DNA from: Flavobacterium sp. CECT 9288
GTDB lineage: Bacteria; Bacteroidota; Bacteroidia; Flavobacteriales; Flavobacteriaceae
Length of the DNA stretch: 64,000 nucleotides
Assembly: GCF_918731615.1 (NCBI RefSeq)
Contig: NZ_OU957226.1
Span: 1,364,001-1,428,000 of the forward strand
Direction: 5' to 3'
Part shown: in pieces, positions 41,903 to 49,718 of the stretch
Numbering within the stretch: the first letter of the stretch is position 1
Layout: each line of letters starts with the position of its first letter
Program-made: the position numbers and the translations under genes
Notes under the pieces: model-generated
Told to the model about the DNA's origin: nothing
Database searches by the model: none
What the model saw: the letters and a program-made list of their open reading frames with translations, nothing else

Positions 41903-43264
41903 CTATAGATGAACTATTTTAAACGTTTTGTTTTTTCGGATGTGTCCTTGAATAATATTCTTCACATCGCGATTATTCTGCATTGGGATAATAATGTTTC
42001 TTAGGATTTCAACATTGGTTATTTGATAGTTCAAATCATAAAAAGCATACCCTTTGTAAATTCCGTTTTCTATCAAAACCGCTGAGCGCTCGCTTATGGT
42101 TCGGCCTTTGTCAATTAAAATCATGTTTTGATTGTCAAAACTATTTTTGTCGATAAAAGCTTGTACTCTGCTGTTGTATTCCTCTGGAGATACTTCTCCT
42201 ACGCAAGCGCCATCACATTCTTTTATGGTGTATTGAAAGCAGTTTGTTTTACTAGCGTACAAACCCGTTAGTTTTTGGCATAAATTGTAATGAGATGTGA
42301 TTCTAAATAAAGCATTTTTTCCTTCTTGAATAGAAGTGAAGGATGTGATTTCCTTTTTACGGCCATCCGCTTTTTGAAGTTTTAAGTTCAAATATCCCTT
42401 CTCATCTTTTTCTGCATACAAAGCTAATTGAAAAATACTTTTGCGTTGTGCCCTGTTGTATATGGGTTTGTTGACTTTGATTTCCTCGCTTTCTTTTAAT
42501 AAAGCGATTAGTTCACTACCCGTTTCATCATATGTTACTGTGTAAACTTCGGCTTGAATTTTTTTGCATTTATTGGTAGTACCTGTAAAATGCTGGTTTA
42601 TTCTTTTCTTTATGTTTCGGCTTTTACCTATGTAAATAAGATTTCCTTTCTCATTATGAATGTAGTAAACACCGGTTTTTGATGGTAAACTTGAAACAAT
42701 GTCTAAGAGTTTAGGAGCAATACCTTTTTGTACTTCTAGTTTGATGAAATCTTTAACAATTTCTTTTTCTAAATCTTTTTCTAAAAGGATTTTAAACAGT
42801 TTAACGGTAGCCAATGCGTCTCCGCTGGCACGATGCCTGTCGGCCATAGGAATGCCAAGTGCTCGCACTAATTTTCCTAAACTATGTGAGGGTTGTTCTG
42901 GTAATAATTTCTGTGAAAGGGCAACTGTACAAAGTGTTTTAGCTTCAAAATCATAGCCTAATCTGCGAAACTCAGTTCTCAAGATTCTATAATCAAAAGA
43001 TGCATTGTGCGCCACAATCACGCAACCTTCCGTAATTTCAATGATGCGTTTGGCTACCTCAAAAAATTTGGGAGCTGATGTAAGCATGGCATTATTGATA
43101 CCGGTAAGTTTTACAACAAACGGTTGAATGGGAATTTCAGGATTTACCAAGCTGATGAATTGATCTACTATTTCATGTCCATCAAATTTATAGATGGCAA
43201 TTTCAGTGATTCCTTCTTCGTTAAATTGTCCTCCTGTGGTTTCTATGTCGAGTATTGCGTACAT
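41903..43264 (-). CDS. DEDDh exonuclease fused to a UvrC-type GIY-YIG nuclease domain
   Basis: A 453-residue fusion. Residues 1-170 are a DnaQ-like 3'-5' exonuclease with motifs DIETTGG (ExoI), HNASFDYRIL (ExoII) and HRASGDALAT (ExoIII, with H and D). Residues about 205-285 are a GIY-YIG domain (TGVYYIHNEKGNLIYIGKS, then NIKKRINQHF) as in the N-terminus of UvrC and in Cho; the rest resembles the UvrC region with several cysteines (CDGACVGEV). It lacks the UvrC C-terminal endonuclease and HhH domains. It is likely a DNA-repair nuclease; the name DnaQ-UvrC is descriptive. I use the ATG at 43264. Confidence 0.87.
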   Translation of the reverse strand: MYAILDIETTGGQFNEEGITEIAIYKFDGHEIVDQFISLVNPEIPIQPFVVKLTGINNAMLTSAPKFFEVAKRIIEITEGCVIVAHNASFDYRILRTEFRRLGYDFEAKTLCTVALSQKLLPEQPSHSLGKLVRALGIPMADRHRASGDALATVKLFKILLEKDLEKEIVKDFIKLEVQKGIAPKLLDIVSSLPSKTGVYYIHNEKGNLIYIGKSRNIKKRINQHFTGTTNKCKKIQAEVYTVTYDETGSELIALLKESEEIKVNKPIYNRAQRKSIFQLALYAEKDEKGYLNLKLQKADGRKKEITSFTSIQEGKNALFRITSHYNLCQKLTGLYASKTNCFQYTIKECDGACVGEVSPEEYNSRVQAFIDKNSFDNQNMILIDKGRTISERSAVLIENGIYKGYAFYDLNYQITNVEILRNIIIPMQNNRDVKNIIQGHIRKNKTFKIVHL

Positions 43265-43285
43265 TTTCAATATCAATTTCAAAAA

Positions 43286-43394
43286 TCAATAACAATTTCT
43301 AAATAAATATCTTAAATCAATGGAAATTCTTAAAAATTGAAAATTGTAATTCCCATTTCTATTGCCATTGAAAACACATTGTAATTGTTATTGA
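43286..43394. repeat. AT-rich intergenic phrase repeats with 12-bp inverted arms
   Basis: The gap between the exonuclease and four-helix-bundle genes is full of CAATTTC / GAAATTG variants. TCAATAACAATT (43286-43297) and AATTGTTATTGA (43383-43394) are exact reverse complements 85 bases apart. On the other side of the four-helix-bundle gene the palindrome GAAATTAATTTC occurs at 43784-43795. Confidence 0.65.
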
Positions 43395-43395
43395 A

Positions 43396-43764
43396 TTATT
43401 TTTTGTTGTTTATCATTTTAGAAGCTATAGCGATTAATTCTTCAACTTCTGTCAAAAGCCATTTTCTTTCTTCTAATTCTCCTGCTTTTATGTAATGTAA
43501 AACTTTTAATGAATTTCTCGACTCTTTAAGTTCCTTAACAGAAAGAGAAACTTTAAAAATAAAATCTTTGTTTGTAATAGTCCCTTGAGCTTCACCATAA
43601 TTTAATGCTGCACTTCCAGAGGAGCGTATGAGTTGATTTTTATAATAATCAATTTCATAAGATTTTTCTAGTTTTCTAACAAAGAAAATACATTCTCCCA
43701 CAAATCTAACTAAACGGTCTTCAAAATTGTATATTTTTTCTAAATTAGGTTCGTTTACAAGCAT
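43396..43764 (-). CDS. Four-helix-bundle protein (23S rRNA IVP / bAvd-like family)
   Basis: A 122-residue all-helical protein of the family first found inside 23S rRNA intervening sequences and related to bAvd, the accessory protein of diversity-generating retroelements. Typical segments are EDRLVRFVGECIFFVRKL, QLIRSSGSAALNYGEAQG and the C-terminal helices with LLTEVEELIAIASKMINN. No reverse transcriptase or template repeat is nearby. The gene is bracketed by AT-rich phrase repeats and lies between YggS and exonuclease genes, as an insertion would. Function in free-standing form is unknown. Confidence 0.87.
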   Translation of the reverse strand: MLVNEPNLEKIYNFEDRLVRFVGECIFFVRKLEKSYEIDYYKNQLIRSSGSAALNYGEAQGTITNKDFIFKVSLSVKELKESRNSLKVLHYIKAGELEERKWLLTEVEELIAIASKMINNKK

Positions 43765-43787
43765 TTTTATCGACTTTGAAATTGAAA

Positions 43788-44450
43788 TTAATTTCTTCCC
43801 CCAAAGATACTACTTCCTATTCTAACCATAGTACTGCCACATTCAATTGCGAGTTGATAGTCACCGGACATTCCCATTGAGAGGATGTCGATTTGGCAGT
43901 TTTCACTTTTCAGTTTTTTTGTTTTTTCAAAAATTGTTTTCAATTGCGTGAATTCTTTCTTGATTTGATCTTTATTATCAGTGAAAGTAGCCATTCCCAT
44001 TAATCCAACGATTTGAATGTTTTTCAGTTCTTTGAATTCATTTGATGTTAGCAGGGAAGCAAGTTCATCCTGATCAAGACCAAATTTTGTTTCTTCCTCG
44101 GCAATGTAAATTTGCAATAAACAATCTATAATTCGGTTATTTTTTAACGCTTGTTTGTTGATTTCTTGTAATAGTTTAAGGCTGTCTACTCCGTGAATTA
44201 AGCTCACAAACGGTGCCATAAATTTTACTTTGTTCGTTTGAACGTGACCAATCATGTGCCACTCGATATCTTTGGGCATTTGTTCCCATTTATCGGCCAT
44301 TTCTTGGATTTTGTTTTCTCCAAAAATGCGTTGTCCAGCTTCATAAGCTTCCATCAAATCCGAAACCGGTTTGGTTTTTGAAACTGCAACTAAAGTTACA
44401 TGCTCTGGTAATGACGTTTTAATTCCAAGTAAATTTGTAGCTATTGACAT
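43788..44450 (-). CDS. YggS/PLPBP-type pyridoxal-phosphate-binding protein
   Basis: A 220-residue PLP-binding TIM-barrel protein. The PLP lysine is in LVAVSKTKP, and IFGENKIQEM, WHMIGHVQTNKV and LSMGMSGDYQLAIECGSTMVRIGS are family hallmarks. YggS homologues act in vitamin B6 and amino-acid homeostasis rather than as enzymes. It lies just downstream of the DUF1015 gene (23 bases) on the same strand, so they probably form one unit. Confidence 0.94.
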   Translation of the reverse strand: MSIATNLLGIKTSLPEHVTLVAVSKTKPVSDLMEAYEAGQRIFGENKIQEMADKWEQMPKDIEWHMIGHVQTNKVKFMAPFVSLIHGVDSLKLLQEINKQALKNNRIIDCLLQIYIAEEETKFGLDQDELASLLTSNEFKELKNIQIVGLMGMATFTDNKDQIKKEFTQLKTIFEKTKKLKSENCQIDILSMGMSGDYQLAIECGSTMVRIGSSIFGGRN

Positions 44451-44473
44451 GTTGAATTCCTGATTTTTATATA

Positions 44474-45694
44474 TTAAAGTTCATAAACTACTAATCCACT
44501 TCTGAATTTAGGTTCTATGTACGTACTTTTTGGAGGCATGATTAAATTAGCATCGGCCAATGCTTTAATTTCCCCTATGTTTGAAGGAAATAATATAAAT
44601 CCGATTTCAAATTCGCCTTGATCTATTTTATTTTTTACTTCTAATACGGATTGTTTTCCAGAGAGGTATTCAATTCTTTCGTCATTTCGTAAATCTTCAA
44701 TACCTAAAATGGGTAATAAAACTTCTTTATATAAAATTTGAGTATCTAAACTGTCTAAAGCAGATTTGAATATTTCATTTTCTTTACGAAGTACTAAACT
44801 ATAAAATTCATTATCAAGATACATCCCAAAGTGATGTTTTTGAGAGGGTTGAAAAGGTTGTTGTAATTTATTTTCAATACTGAAATTCTTTTGCAACGCA
44901 ATCATAAACTCTTCCTTTGTCAAACCATTTAAATCTTTTACAAGACGATTAAATTCATAAATTTTAACGTTATTTTCAGATATTAAGTAGCTTAATATAT
45001 GATTCTTAGAGGTGTTTTGAGTATCGGTATTTTCCTCAGATAATAATTTTAAAGCTTCGGTACGATGATGTCCATCTGCGATATAAAGGCTCTCTGTTTT
45101 TTCAAAAATATTTTGAATCCAATTGATTTCAAGTGGATCTTCTATCTTCCATAAATAATGAATTTCTTTTTTTGTAGTCGAAAATTCAAAATCGGCTAAT
45201 TTTTGAGTGCAATTAAAAATCCAATCTTCTATGGTTTTGTTGTCAGGATAAGTCATCAAAACGGGTTCTGTATTAAACTCAGAATATTTCATGTATTCTT
45301 TGAGTAACCGAACTCTAAATGCTATGATATCTTCGTGTTTTTTGATAATTTCATTACAATAATCAGCAACACTTGTACCCGCGATGATCCCAATAAATGA
45401 TTGTGTTTTAGTGACAATTTTATGAATATAAATTGCTGGTTTTTTATCTTTTACAAGAATGATTTCGTTTTTGAACTCTTCGTATTTTTGATGAACTTGC
45501 TTGTATCTTTTTTCAAATGAAACAGTTTCTTGATTGGTATAAGCGGGTTTTAATATGTGCAAAAAAGACAAAGGATTAAAATCCAGTTGAGCTGCAAGTT
45601 CAGCATTTACATATTCTTCATAAGATCTACAGGTTACAAGACATACTTTGTCTCGGGTAGGTCTTACTGCTTTAAAAGGAACTATTTTAGCCAT
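44474..45694 (-). CDS. DUF1015 family protein
   Basis: A 406-residue cytoplasmic protein of the DUF1015 family: MAKIVPFKAVRPTRDK at the start, YIADGHHRTEALKLL in the centre, and the C-terminal IGFILFPSNIGEIKALADANLIMPPKSTY. DUF1015 is widespread but uncharacterised; the ADGHHR motif resembles a catalytic or metal-binding site. The ATG at 45694 gives the family start; the codon at 45712 lies in the upstream repeat. Confidence 0.9.
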   Translation of the reverse strand: MAKIVPFKAVRPTRDKVCLVTCRSYEEYVNAELAAQLDFNPLSFLHILKPAYTNQETVSFEKRYKQVHQKYEEFKNEIILVKDKKPAIYIHKIVTKTQSFIGIIAGTSVADYCNEIIKKHEDIIAFRVRLLKEYMKYSEFNTEPVLMTYPDNKTIEDWIFNCTQKLADFEFSTTKKEIHYLWKIEDPLEINWIQNIFEKTESLYIADGHHRTEALKLLSEENTDTQNTSKNHILSYLISENNVKIYEFNRLVKDLNGLTKEEFMIALQKNFSIENKLQQPFQPSQKHHFGMYLDNEFYSLVLRKENEIFKSALDSLDTQILYKEVLLPILGIEDLRNDERIEYLSGKQSVLEVKNKIDQGEFEIGFILFPSNIGEIKALADANLIMPPKSTYIEPKFRSGLVVYEL

Positions 45695-45699
45695 AATTA

Positions 45700-45776
45700 A
45701 GTCAAAAGTCAAGAGTCAAAAGTCAAAAGTTTAAAGAGGAAGACTTTAAGACTTTTGACTTTCAAACTTTATGACA
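45700..45776. repeat. AAGTCAAA tandem and inverted phrase repeat
   Basis: The gap before the DUF1015 gene contains AAGTCAAA-type units in tandem (AAGTCAAAAGTCAAGAGTC and so on) followed by their inverse (GACTTTTGACTTTC), able to fold back as a stem. It separates the DUF1015 and hydroxyacyl-CoA dehydrogenase genes. Confidence 0.65.
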
Positions 45777-46664
45777 TTAAATAAATTGTTTAGAAATCTT
45801 TTCTGCTTTTTTACTTTCGGAATAATCGTAGAAACCTTCACCAGATTTTACTCCCATTTTTCCTGCTCGAACCATATTTACTAATAAAGGACAAGGAGCA
45901 TATTTCGGATTTTTGAAACCATCATACATTACATTTAGTATAGCCAAACACACATCAAGACCAATAAAATCAGCAAGTTGCAGTGGTCCCATGGGTTGGC
46001 CCATTCCTAATTTCATCACCGTGTCAATTTCGTATACACCAGCAACTTTATTGTACAAAGTCTCAATAGCTTCATTAATCATTGGCATTAAAATTCTGTT
46101 GGCTACAAAACCTGGATAATCATTCACTTCAACAGGTGTTTTTCCTAGTTTTTCAGAAAGACTCATGATGGTTTTTGTAACTTCATCTGAGGTGTTGTAA
46201 CCGCGGATAATCTCTACTAATTTCATAATAGGCACTGGATTCATAAAATGCATGCCTATAACACGCTCTGGGTGTGCAACAACCGCACCTATTTGTGTGA
46301 TAGAAATAGACGATGTATTGGTAGCCAAGATGGTATCGTGAGAACAAAGTTTATTCAACTTCTCAAAAATGTTCAATTTTAGAGCCACATTTTCGGTGGC
46401 AGCTTCAACAACTAAATCAACACCTACAACACCATCTTCGATATCATTGTAAGTAATAATGTTAGTAATTGTTTTTGTTTTGTCTTCTTCGGTGATAGTA
46501 CCTTTAGCAATCATTCGATCTAAATTAGCGGCAATAGTTGCCATTCCTTTATCTAAAGATTGTTCAGAAACATCTATTAATTTTACGGTAAAACCACTTT
46601 GTGCAAAGGTATGTGCAATTCCATTACCCATTGTTCCTGCTCCGATTACGGCTATTGTTTTCAT
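45777..46664 (-). CDS. 3-hydroxybutyryl-CoA (3-hydroxyacyl-CoA) dehydrogenase
   Basis: A 295-residue NAD-dependent enzyme oxidising 3-hydroxyacyl-CoA. The Rossmann motif is GAGTMGNGIAHTFAQSG; the catalytic region has LATNTSSISI, GMHFMNPVPIMKLVEII (catalytic His) and the C-terminal domain GMGQPMGPLQLADFIGLDV. The length fits single-domain PaaH/Hbd rather than FadB. No other beta-oxidation gene is nearby, so the pathway (fatty acid, phenylacetate or butanoate) is not decided. Confidence 0.94.
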   Translation of the reverse strand: MKTIAVIGAGTMGNGIAHTFAQSGFTVKLIDVSEQSLDKGMATIAANLDRMIAKGTITEEDKTKTITNIITYNDIEDGVVGVDLVVEAATENVALKLNIFEKLNKLCSHDTILATNTSSISITQIGAVVAHPERVIGMHFMNPVPIMKLVEIIRGYNTSDEVTKTIMSLSEKLGKTPVEVNDYPGFVANRILMPMINEAIETLYNKVAGVYEIDTVMKLGMGQPMGPLQLADFIGLDVCLAILNVMYDGFKNPKYAPCPLLVNMVRAGKMGVKSGEGFYDYSESKKAEKISKQFI

Positions 46665-46670
46665 ATTTTG

Positions 46671-46735
46671 AGTTTAAAGTTTAAAAGTTTAAAGTTTAAA
46701 GTTATTTTGAGTAACTGAAAACCTTAAACTTAAAA
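46671..46735. repeat. GTTTAAA tandem phrase repeat
   Basis: AGTTTAAAGTTTAAAAGTTT-type units with about 7-8-base period fill the gap, with the partial inverse CCTTAAACTTAAAAG downstream. The region lies between the hydroxyacyl-CoA dehydrogenase and Gfo/Idh genes. Confidence 0.65.
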
Positions 46736-46745
46736 GTAATTTTAT

Positions 46746-47711
46746 TTATTTCTTGAAACAATCAATAATTTGATAAGCAACTCGTAATGCTTCGGTTGCT
46801 TGATCTAAAGTCACTACTGGAGTTGTATTGTCGTTTATTGAATCTGCAAACGATTCTAGTTCATCAAGTATAGCGTTGTTTTGTTCAACATCAGGATTGG
46901 AGAAGTAGATTTGTTTTTTTACGCCTTCGGCATTTTGTAAAATCATATCAAAGTCGCCTGGAACTTCTGGAGCATCTTTCATTTTTACCACTTCACATTT
47001 TTTCTCTAAGAAATCAACTGAGATGTAAGCGTCCTTTTGAAAGAAACGAGATTTGCGCATGTTCTTCATCGAAATTCGGCTAGCTGTCAAGTTTGCCACG
47101 CAACCATTTTCGAATTCAATTCTAGCATTTGCAATATCTGGGGTGTCACTTATCACAGAAACTCCGCTGGCACTAATATTCTTCACTTTTGATTTAACCA
47201 CACTTAAAATAGCATCAATGTCATGAATCATTAAATCTAAAACCACTGGGACATCAGTTCCTCGCGGATTAAATTCAGCCAAACGATGCGCTTCAATAAA
47301 CATGGGATTTTCAATCATGTTTTTAGTAGCAATGAATGCAGGGTTGAAGCGTTCTACGTGACCTACTTGACCTTTTACATTGTATTCATTGGCAAGGGCT
47401 ATAATTTCTTCTGCTTCTTCTACTGTATTTGAAATTGGTTTTTCAATAAAAACATGTTTCCCTGATTTGATAGCTACTTTTGCACATTTGTAATGTGAAA
47501 GCGTTGGGGTAACAATATCAATTACATCAACAGCATGAATAAGAGTAGCAATAGTACTAAAATGTTTGTATCCAAACTCTTTTGATATCTTTTCAGCATT
47601 CTCTTGATTTGGGTCGTAAAACCCCACCAATTCATATTTGTCAGATTGTTGTAATAAACGCAAATGTATTTTTCCTAGGTGACCAGCACCTAATACTCCA
47701 ATTTTTAGCAT
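46746..47711 (-). CDS. Gfo/Idh/MocA family oxidoreductase
   Basis: A 321-residue NAD(P)-dependent oxidoreductase. The N-terminal Rossmann fold has GVLGAGHLGKIHLRLLQQS; the family signature is HVFIEKPISNTVEEAEE with the EKP catalytic lysine, and GHVERFNPAF and LMIHDIDAILSVV follow. The substrate, probably a sugar or sugar derivative, is unknown. It starts a minus-strand run and is divergent from pcm. Confidence 0.93.
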   Translation of the reverse strand: MLKIGVLGAGHLGKIHLRLLQQSDKYELVGFYDPNQENAEKISKEFGYKHFSTIATLIHAVDVIDIVTPTLSHYKCAKVAIKSGKHVFIEKPISNTVEEAEEIIALANEYNVKGQVGHVERFNPAFIATKNMIENPMFIEAHRLAEFNPRGTDVPVVLDLMIHDIDAILSVVKSKVKNISASGVSVISDTPDIANARIEFENGCVANLTASRISMKNMRKSRFFQKDAYISVDFLEKKCEVVKMKDAPEVPGDFDMILQNAEGVKKQIYFSNPDVEQNNAILDELESFADSINDNTTPVVTLDQATEALRVAYQIIDCFKK

Positions 47712-47727
47712 AAGGGTGTATTTTTTA

Positions 47728-47735
47728 CAAAAATA
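47728..47735 (-). promoter_or_regulatory. Putative -7 element of the Gfo/Idh gene
   Basis: The minus strand reads TATTTTTG, a full match to TAnnTTTG, 16 bases before the ATG at 47711. Confidence 0.45.
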
Positions 47736-47855
47736 GCAATTAAATGATTAATCTATTGTTGAATTAAGACAAATTGTGCGCTAAATTATTATTTAAAAAC
47801 CAATATTTGATTTCAGTTTTTCTTTTCTATTTTTACAGAAATAAAAATTTAAATT

Positions 47856-48497
47856 TTGAAAGATACAGCAAAACATCAAGGACTTCGGAATCAATTAGTA
47901 AGCGTTTTAGAGCAAAAAGGGATCACGGATAAAAATGTTTTGGAAGCCATAAAAAAGATACCACGTCACTTATTTTTGGATTCAAGCTTTGAAGATTATG
48001 CTTATCAAGATAAGGCTTTTCCTATTGGTGCTGGGCAAACTATTTCACAACCGTACACCGTTGCTTTTCAATCTCAATTATTAGAAGTAAAAAAGGAAGA
48101 TAAAATACTAGAAATTGGAACAGGATCGGGATATCAAACAGCAGTTTTATGTACCATGGGCGCTAAAGTGTATAGTGTAGAACGCCAAAATGAATTGTTT
48201 AAAAAAACTACAAATTTATTTCCTAAACTTAATATTCGTCCTAAACACACTTCGTTTGGTGATGGATACAAAGGGTTACCTAATTACGCTCCATTCGACA
48301 GCATTATTGTAACGGCTGGTGCGCCAATTATTCCTAAACCGTTGATGGCGCAATTAAAAATAGGAGGAAGGCTAGTAATTCCACTTGGTGAAGACGTGCA
48401 AATTATGACCTTGCTTGTTCGAATTAATGAAACTCAATTTGAAAAGCACGAATTTGGAGAATTTAGATTTGTTCCTTTATTAGAAGATAAAAATTAA
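47856..48497 (+). CDS. pcm: Protein-L-isoaspartate O-methyltransferase
   Basis: A 213-residue SAM-dependent methyltransferase repairing isoaspartyl residues. Motifs: PRHLFLDSSFEDYAYQDKA, the PIGAGQTISQPYTVAFQ active-site stretch, SAM motif EIGTGSGYQTAVL and IVTAGAPIIPKPL. The only start that keeps the family N-terminus (KDTAKHQGLRNQLV) is the TTG at 47856; no in-frame ATG lies upstream. It is followed by a 19-base A-run and a hairpin terminator. Confidence 0.93.
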   Translation: MKDTAKHQGLRNQLVSVLEQKGITDKNVLEAIKKIPRHLFLDSSFEDYAYQDKAFPIGAGQTISQPYTVAFQSQLLEVKKEDKILEIGTGSGYQTAVLCTMGAKVYSVERQNELFKKTTNLFPKLNIRPKHTSFGDGYKGLPNYAPFDSIIVTAGAPIIPKPLMAQLKIGGRLVIPLGEDVQIMTLLVRINETQFEKHEFGEFRFVPLLEDKN

Positions 48498-48502
48498 AAA
48501 AA

Positions 48503-48560
48503 AAAAAAAAAAATCATCTTCAGCACTTTATGAAAAAAGAGTTGTAGATGATTTTTTTTG
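48503..48560 (+). terminator. Terminator of pcm
   Basis: AAATCATCT near 48511-48520 pairs with AGATGATTT near 48547-48556, with an interrupted stem and a long T-run after it. A homopolymer of 19 A's precedes the left arm. Confidence 0.7.
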
Positions 48561-48667
48561 GCTTAGCCCAAAAATGAATTTTTCTTAAATTATTTGGAAT
48601 AAAAATAAGATATTTTACTCTGCTTAGATATCGTAATTTTTCATCAAAATAGCTTTGCTCTAAAACA

Positions 48668-48700
48668 AAAAAAATCATTTTAATTTAAAATGATTTTTTT
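48668..48700 (-). terminator. Terminator of smpB
   Basis: AAAAAAATCATTTT (48668-48681) and AAAATGATTTTTTT (48687-48700) form a 14-bp stem overlapping the smpB stop codon; on the minus strand it ends in a T-run. Confidence 0.78.
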
Positions 48701-49137
48701 ATGCGTTCTAAGTCTCGTTTTGTATCCTGTTCTTTTAAAGATTCTCGTTTGTCATAAGTTTTCTTTCCTTTACAAAGTCCTATTTGAAGTTTTGCCATTC
48801 CTTTTTCATTTGTAAATAATTTAAGAGGAACTATTGTTAAGCCTTTAGCTTGAACACTTTTAGATAAACTTTTAAGTTCTTTTTTATTTAAGAGTAATTT
48901 ACGTTCGCTTCTAGCTTTGTGGTTGAATTGATTCCCAAAAGAGTATTCCTCAATGTAGGTGTTTATGGCAAACAATTCAAGATTACTGAATTCACAAAAA
49001 CTTTCTGTAATATTGGCTTTGCCTAAACGAATTGATTTAATCTCAGTACCAGCCAAAACGATTCCAGCCGTAAATGTTTCGATAATTTCATAATCGAATT
49101 TGGCTCTTTTATTGTAAATGTTGATTGTTTTTAGCAT
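48685..49137 (-). CDS. smpB: SsrA-binding protein SmpB
   Basis: A 150-residue partner of tmRNA in rescue of stalled ribosomes. NKRAKFDYEIIETFTAGIVLAGTEIKSIR, the FSFGNQFNHKARSERKLLL-type segment and the C-terminal GKKTYDKRESLKEQDTKRDLER tail are all diagnostic; the tail enters the mRNA channel. The tmRNA gene itself is not in the window. A -7-like element sits only 4 bases before the start codon. Confidence 0.97.
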   Translation of the reverse strand: MLKTINIYNKRAKFDYEIIETFTAGIVLAGTEIKSIRLGKANITESFCEFSNLELFAINTYIEEYSFGNQFNHKARSERKLLLNKKELKSLSKSVQAKGLTIVPLKLFTNEKGMAKLQIGLCKGKKTYDKRESLKEQDTKRDLERIKKSF

Positions 49138-49141
49138 GGTG

Positions 49142-49171
49142 CAAAGGTAACAAAATTAAAATATCAAGCAA
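49142..49171 (-). promoter_or_regulatory. Putative promoter of smpB, immediately upstream of the ATG
   Basis: On the minus strand TTG, 19 bases, then TACCTTTG (49149-49142), with 4 bases to the ATG at 49137. Transcription from it would start at or next to the start codon. Confidence 0.55.
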
Positions 49172-49174
49172 TGT

Positions 49175-49660
49175 TTATGGTAATTTCAATAAATGGTAGC
49201 TTATGGTATCACCAGTGATTGTAATTACATACAAGTTCCCAAAAACCGTATCTTCAATATCAGGAAACAAATTGTATTTGATAACTTGGTTTACAAACTT
49301 GGGTATTGAATTGCTGTGTCCTACAATCAAGACTTTTTTATTTAGAGTTTCATTTTTGAAATTTTCAATATTTAAATCTTTAAGATCGTACAGTTTAGTT
49401 TTTATATTTTTAGCTGTAGCTGTAGGTGCTGCAGTTTGTGTGGTTCTTTTAAAATCGGTGCTGTAAATTTCGTCAAAGTGCACATCCGCAAAAATAGCAT
49501 TCCATTGATTGGCTCTTTTCAATCCACTTTCTGATAAATCAGGATTTTTGGAATCATCTACTTTTTCGGCATGTCTGATAAAATAATAGGTAGTAACATT
49601 TTGTTGCGCTAAACAAATATTAAAAAACAGTAGGGCAAGGATGAGTAGGTTTTTTTTCAT
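49175..49660 (-). CDS. Secreted histidine phosphatase family protein
   Basis: A 161-residue protein with a signal peptide (ILALLFFNICLAQ) and a compact phosphoglycerate-mutase-like fold. The catalytic RHAEKVD motif contains the phospho-histidine, the second histidine is in VGHSNSIPKFV, and STDFKRTTQTA is the usual second arginine region. It probably removes phosphate from a periplasmic substrate; the substrate is unknown. It is 37 bases from smpB on the same strand. Confidence 0.87.
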   Translation of the reverse strand: MKKNLLILALLFFNICLAQQNVTTYYFIRHAEKVDDSKNPDLSESGLKRANQWNAIFADVHFDEIYSTDFKRTTQTAAPTATAKNIKTKLYDLKDLNIENFKNETLNKKVLIVGHSNSIPKFVNQVIKYNLFPDIEDTVFGNLYVITITGDTISYHLLKLP

Positions 49661-49706
49661 GGTTAGATTTTTTAGGGGGTTAATAAATCATAAATTTTAG
49701 AATGTA

Positions 49707-49714
49707 TATATTTG
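49707..49714 (+). promoter_or_regulatory. Putative -7 element directly before the VF530 gene
   Basis: TATATTTG matches TAnnTTTG and ends 4 bases before the ATG at 49719, implying a leaderless or near-leaderless transcript. Confidence 0.48.
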
Positions 49715-49718
49715 TACT

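Noticed and set aside
43396..43764. Diversity-generating retroelement around the bAvd-like gene
   Set aside because: There is no reverse transcriptase, template repeat or variable-region protein nearby.
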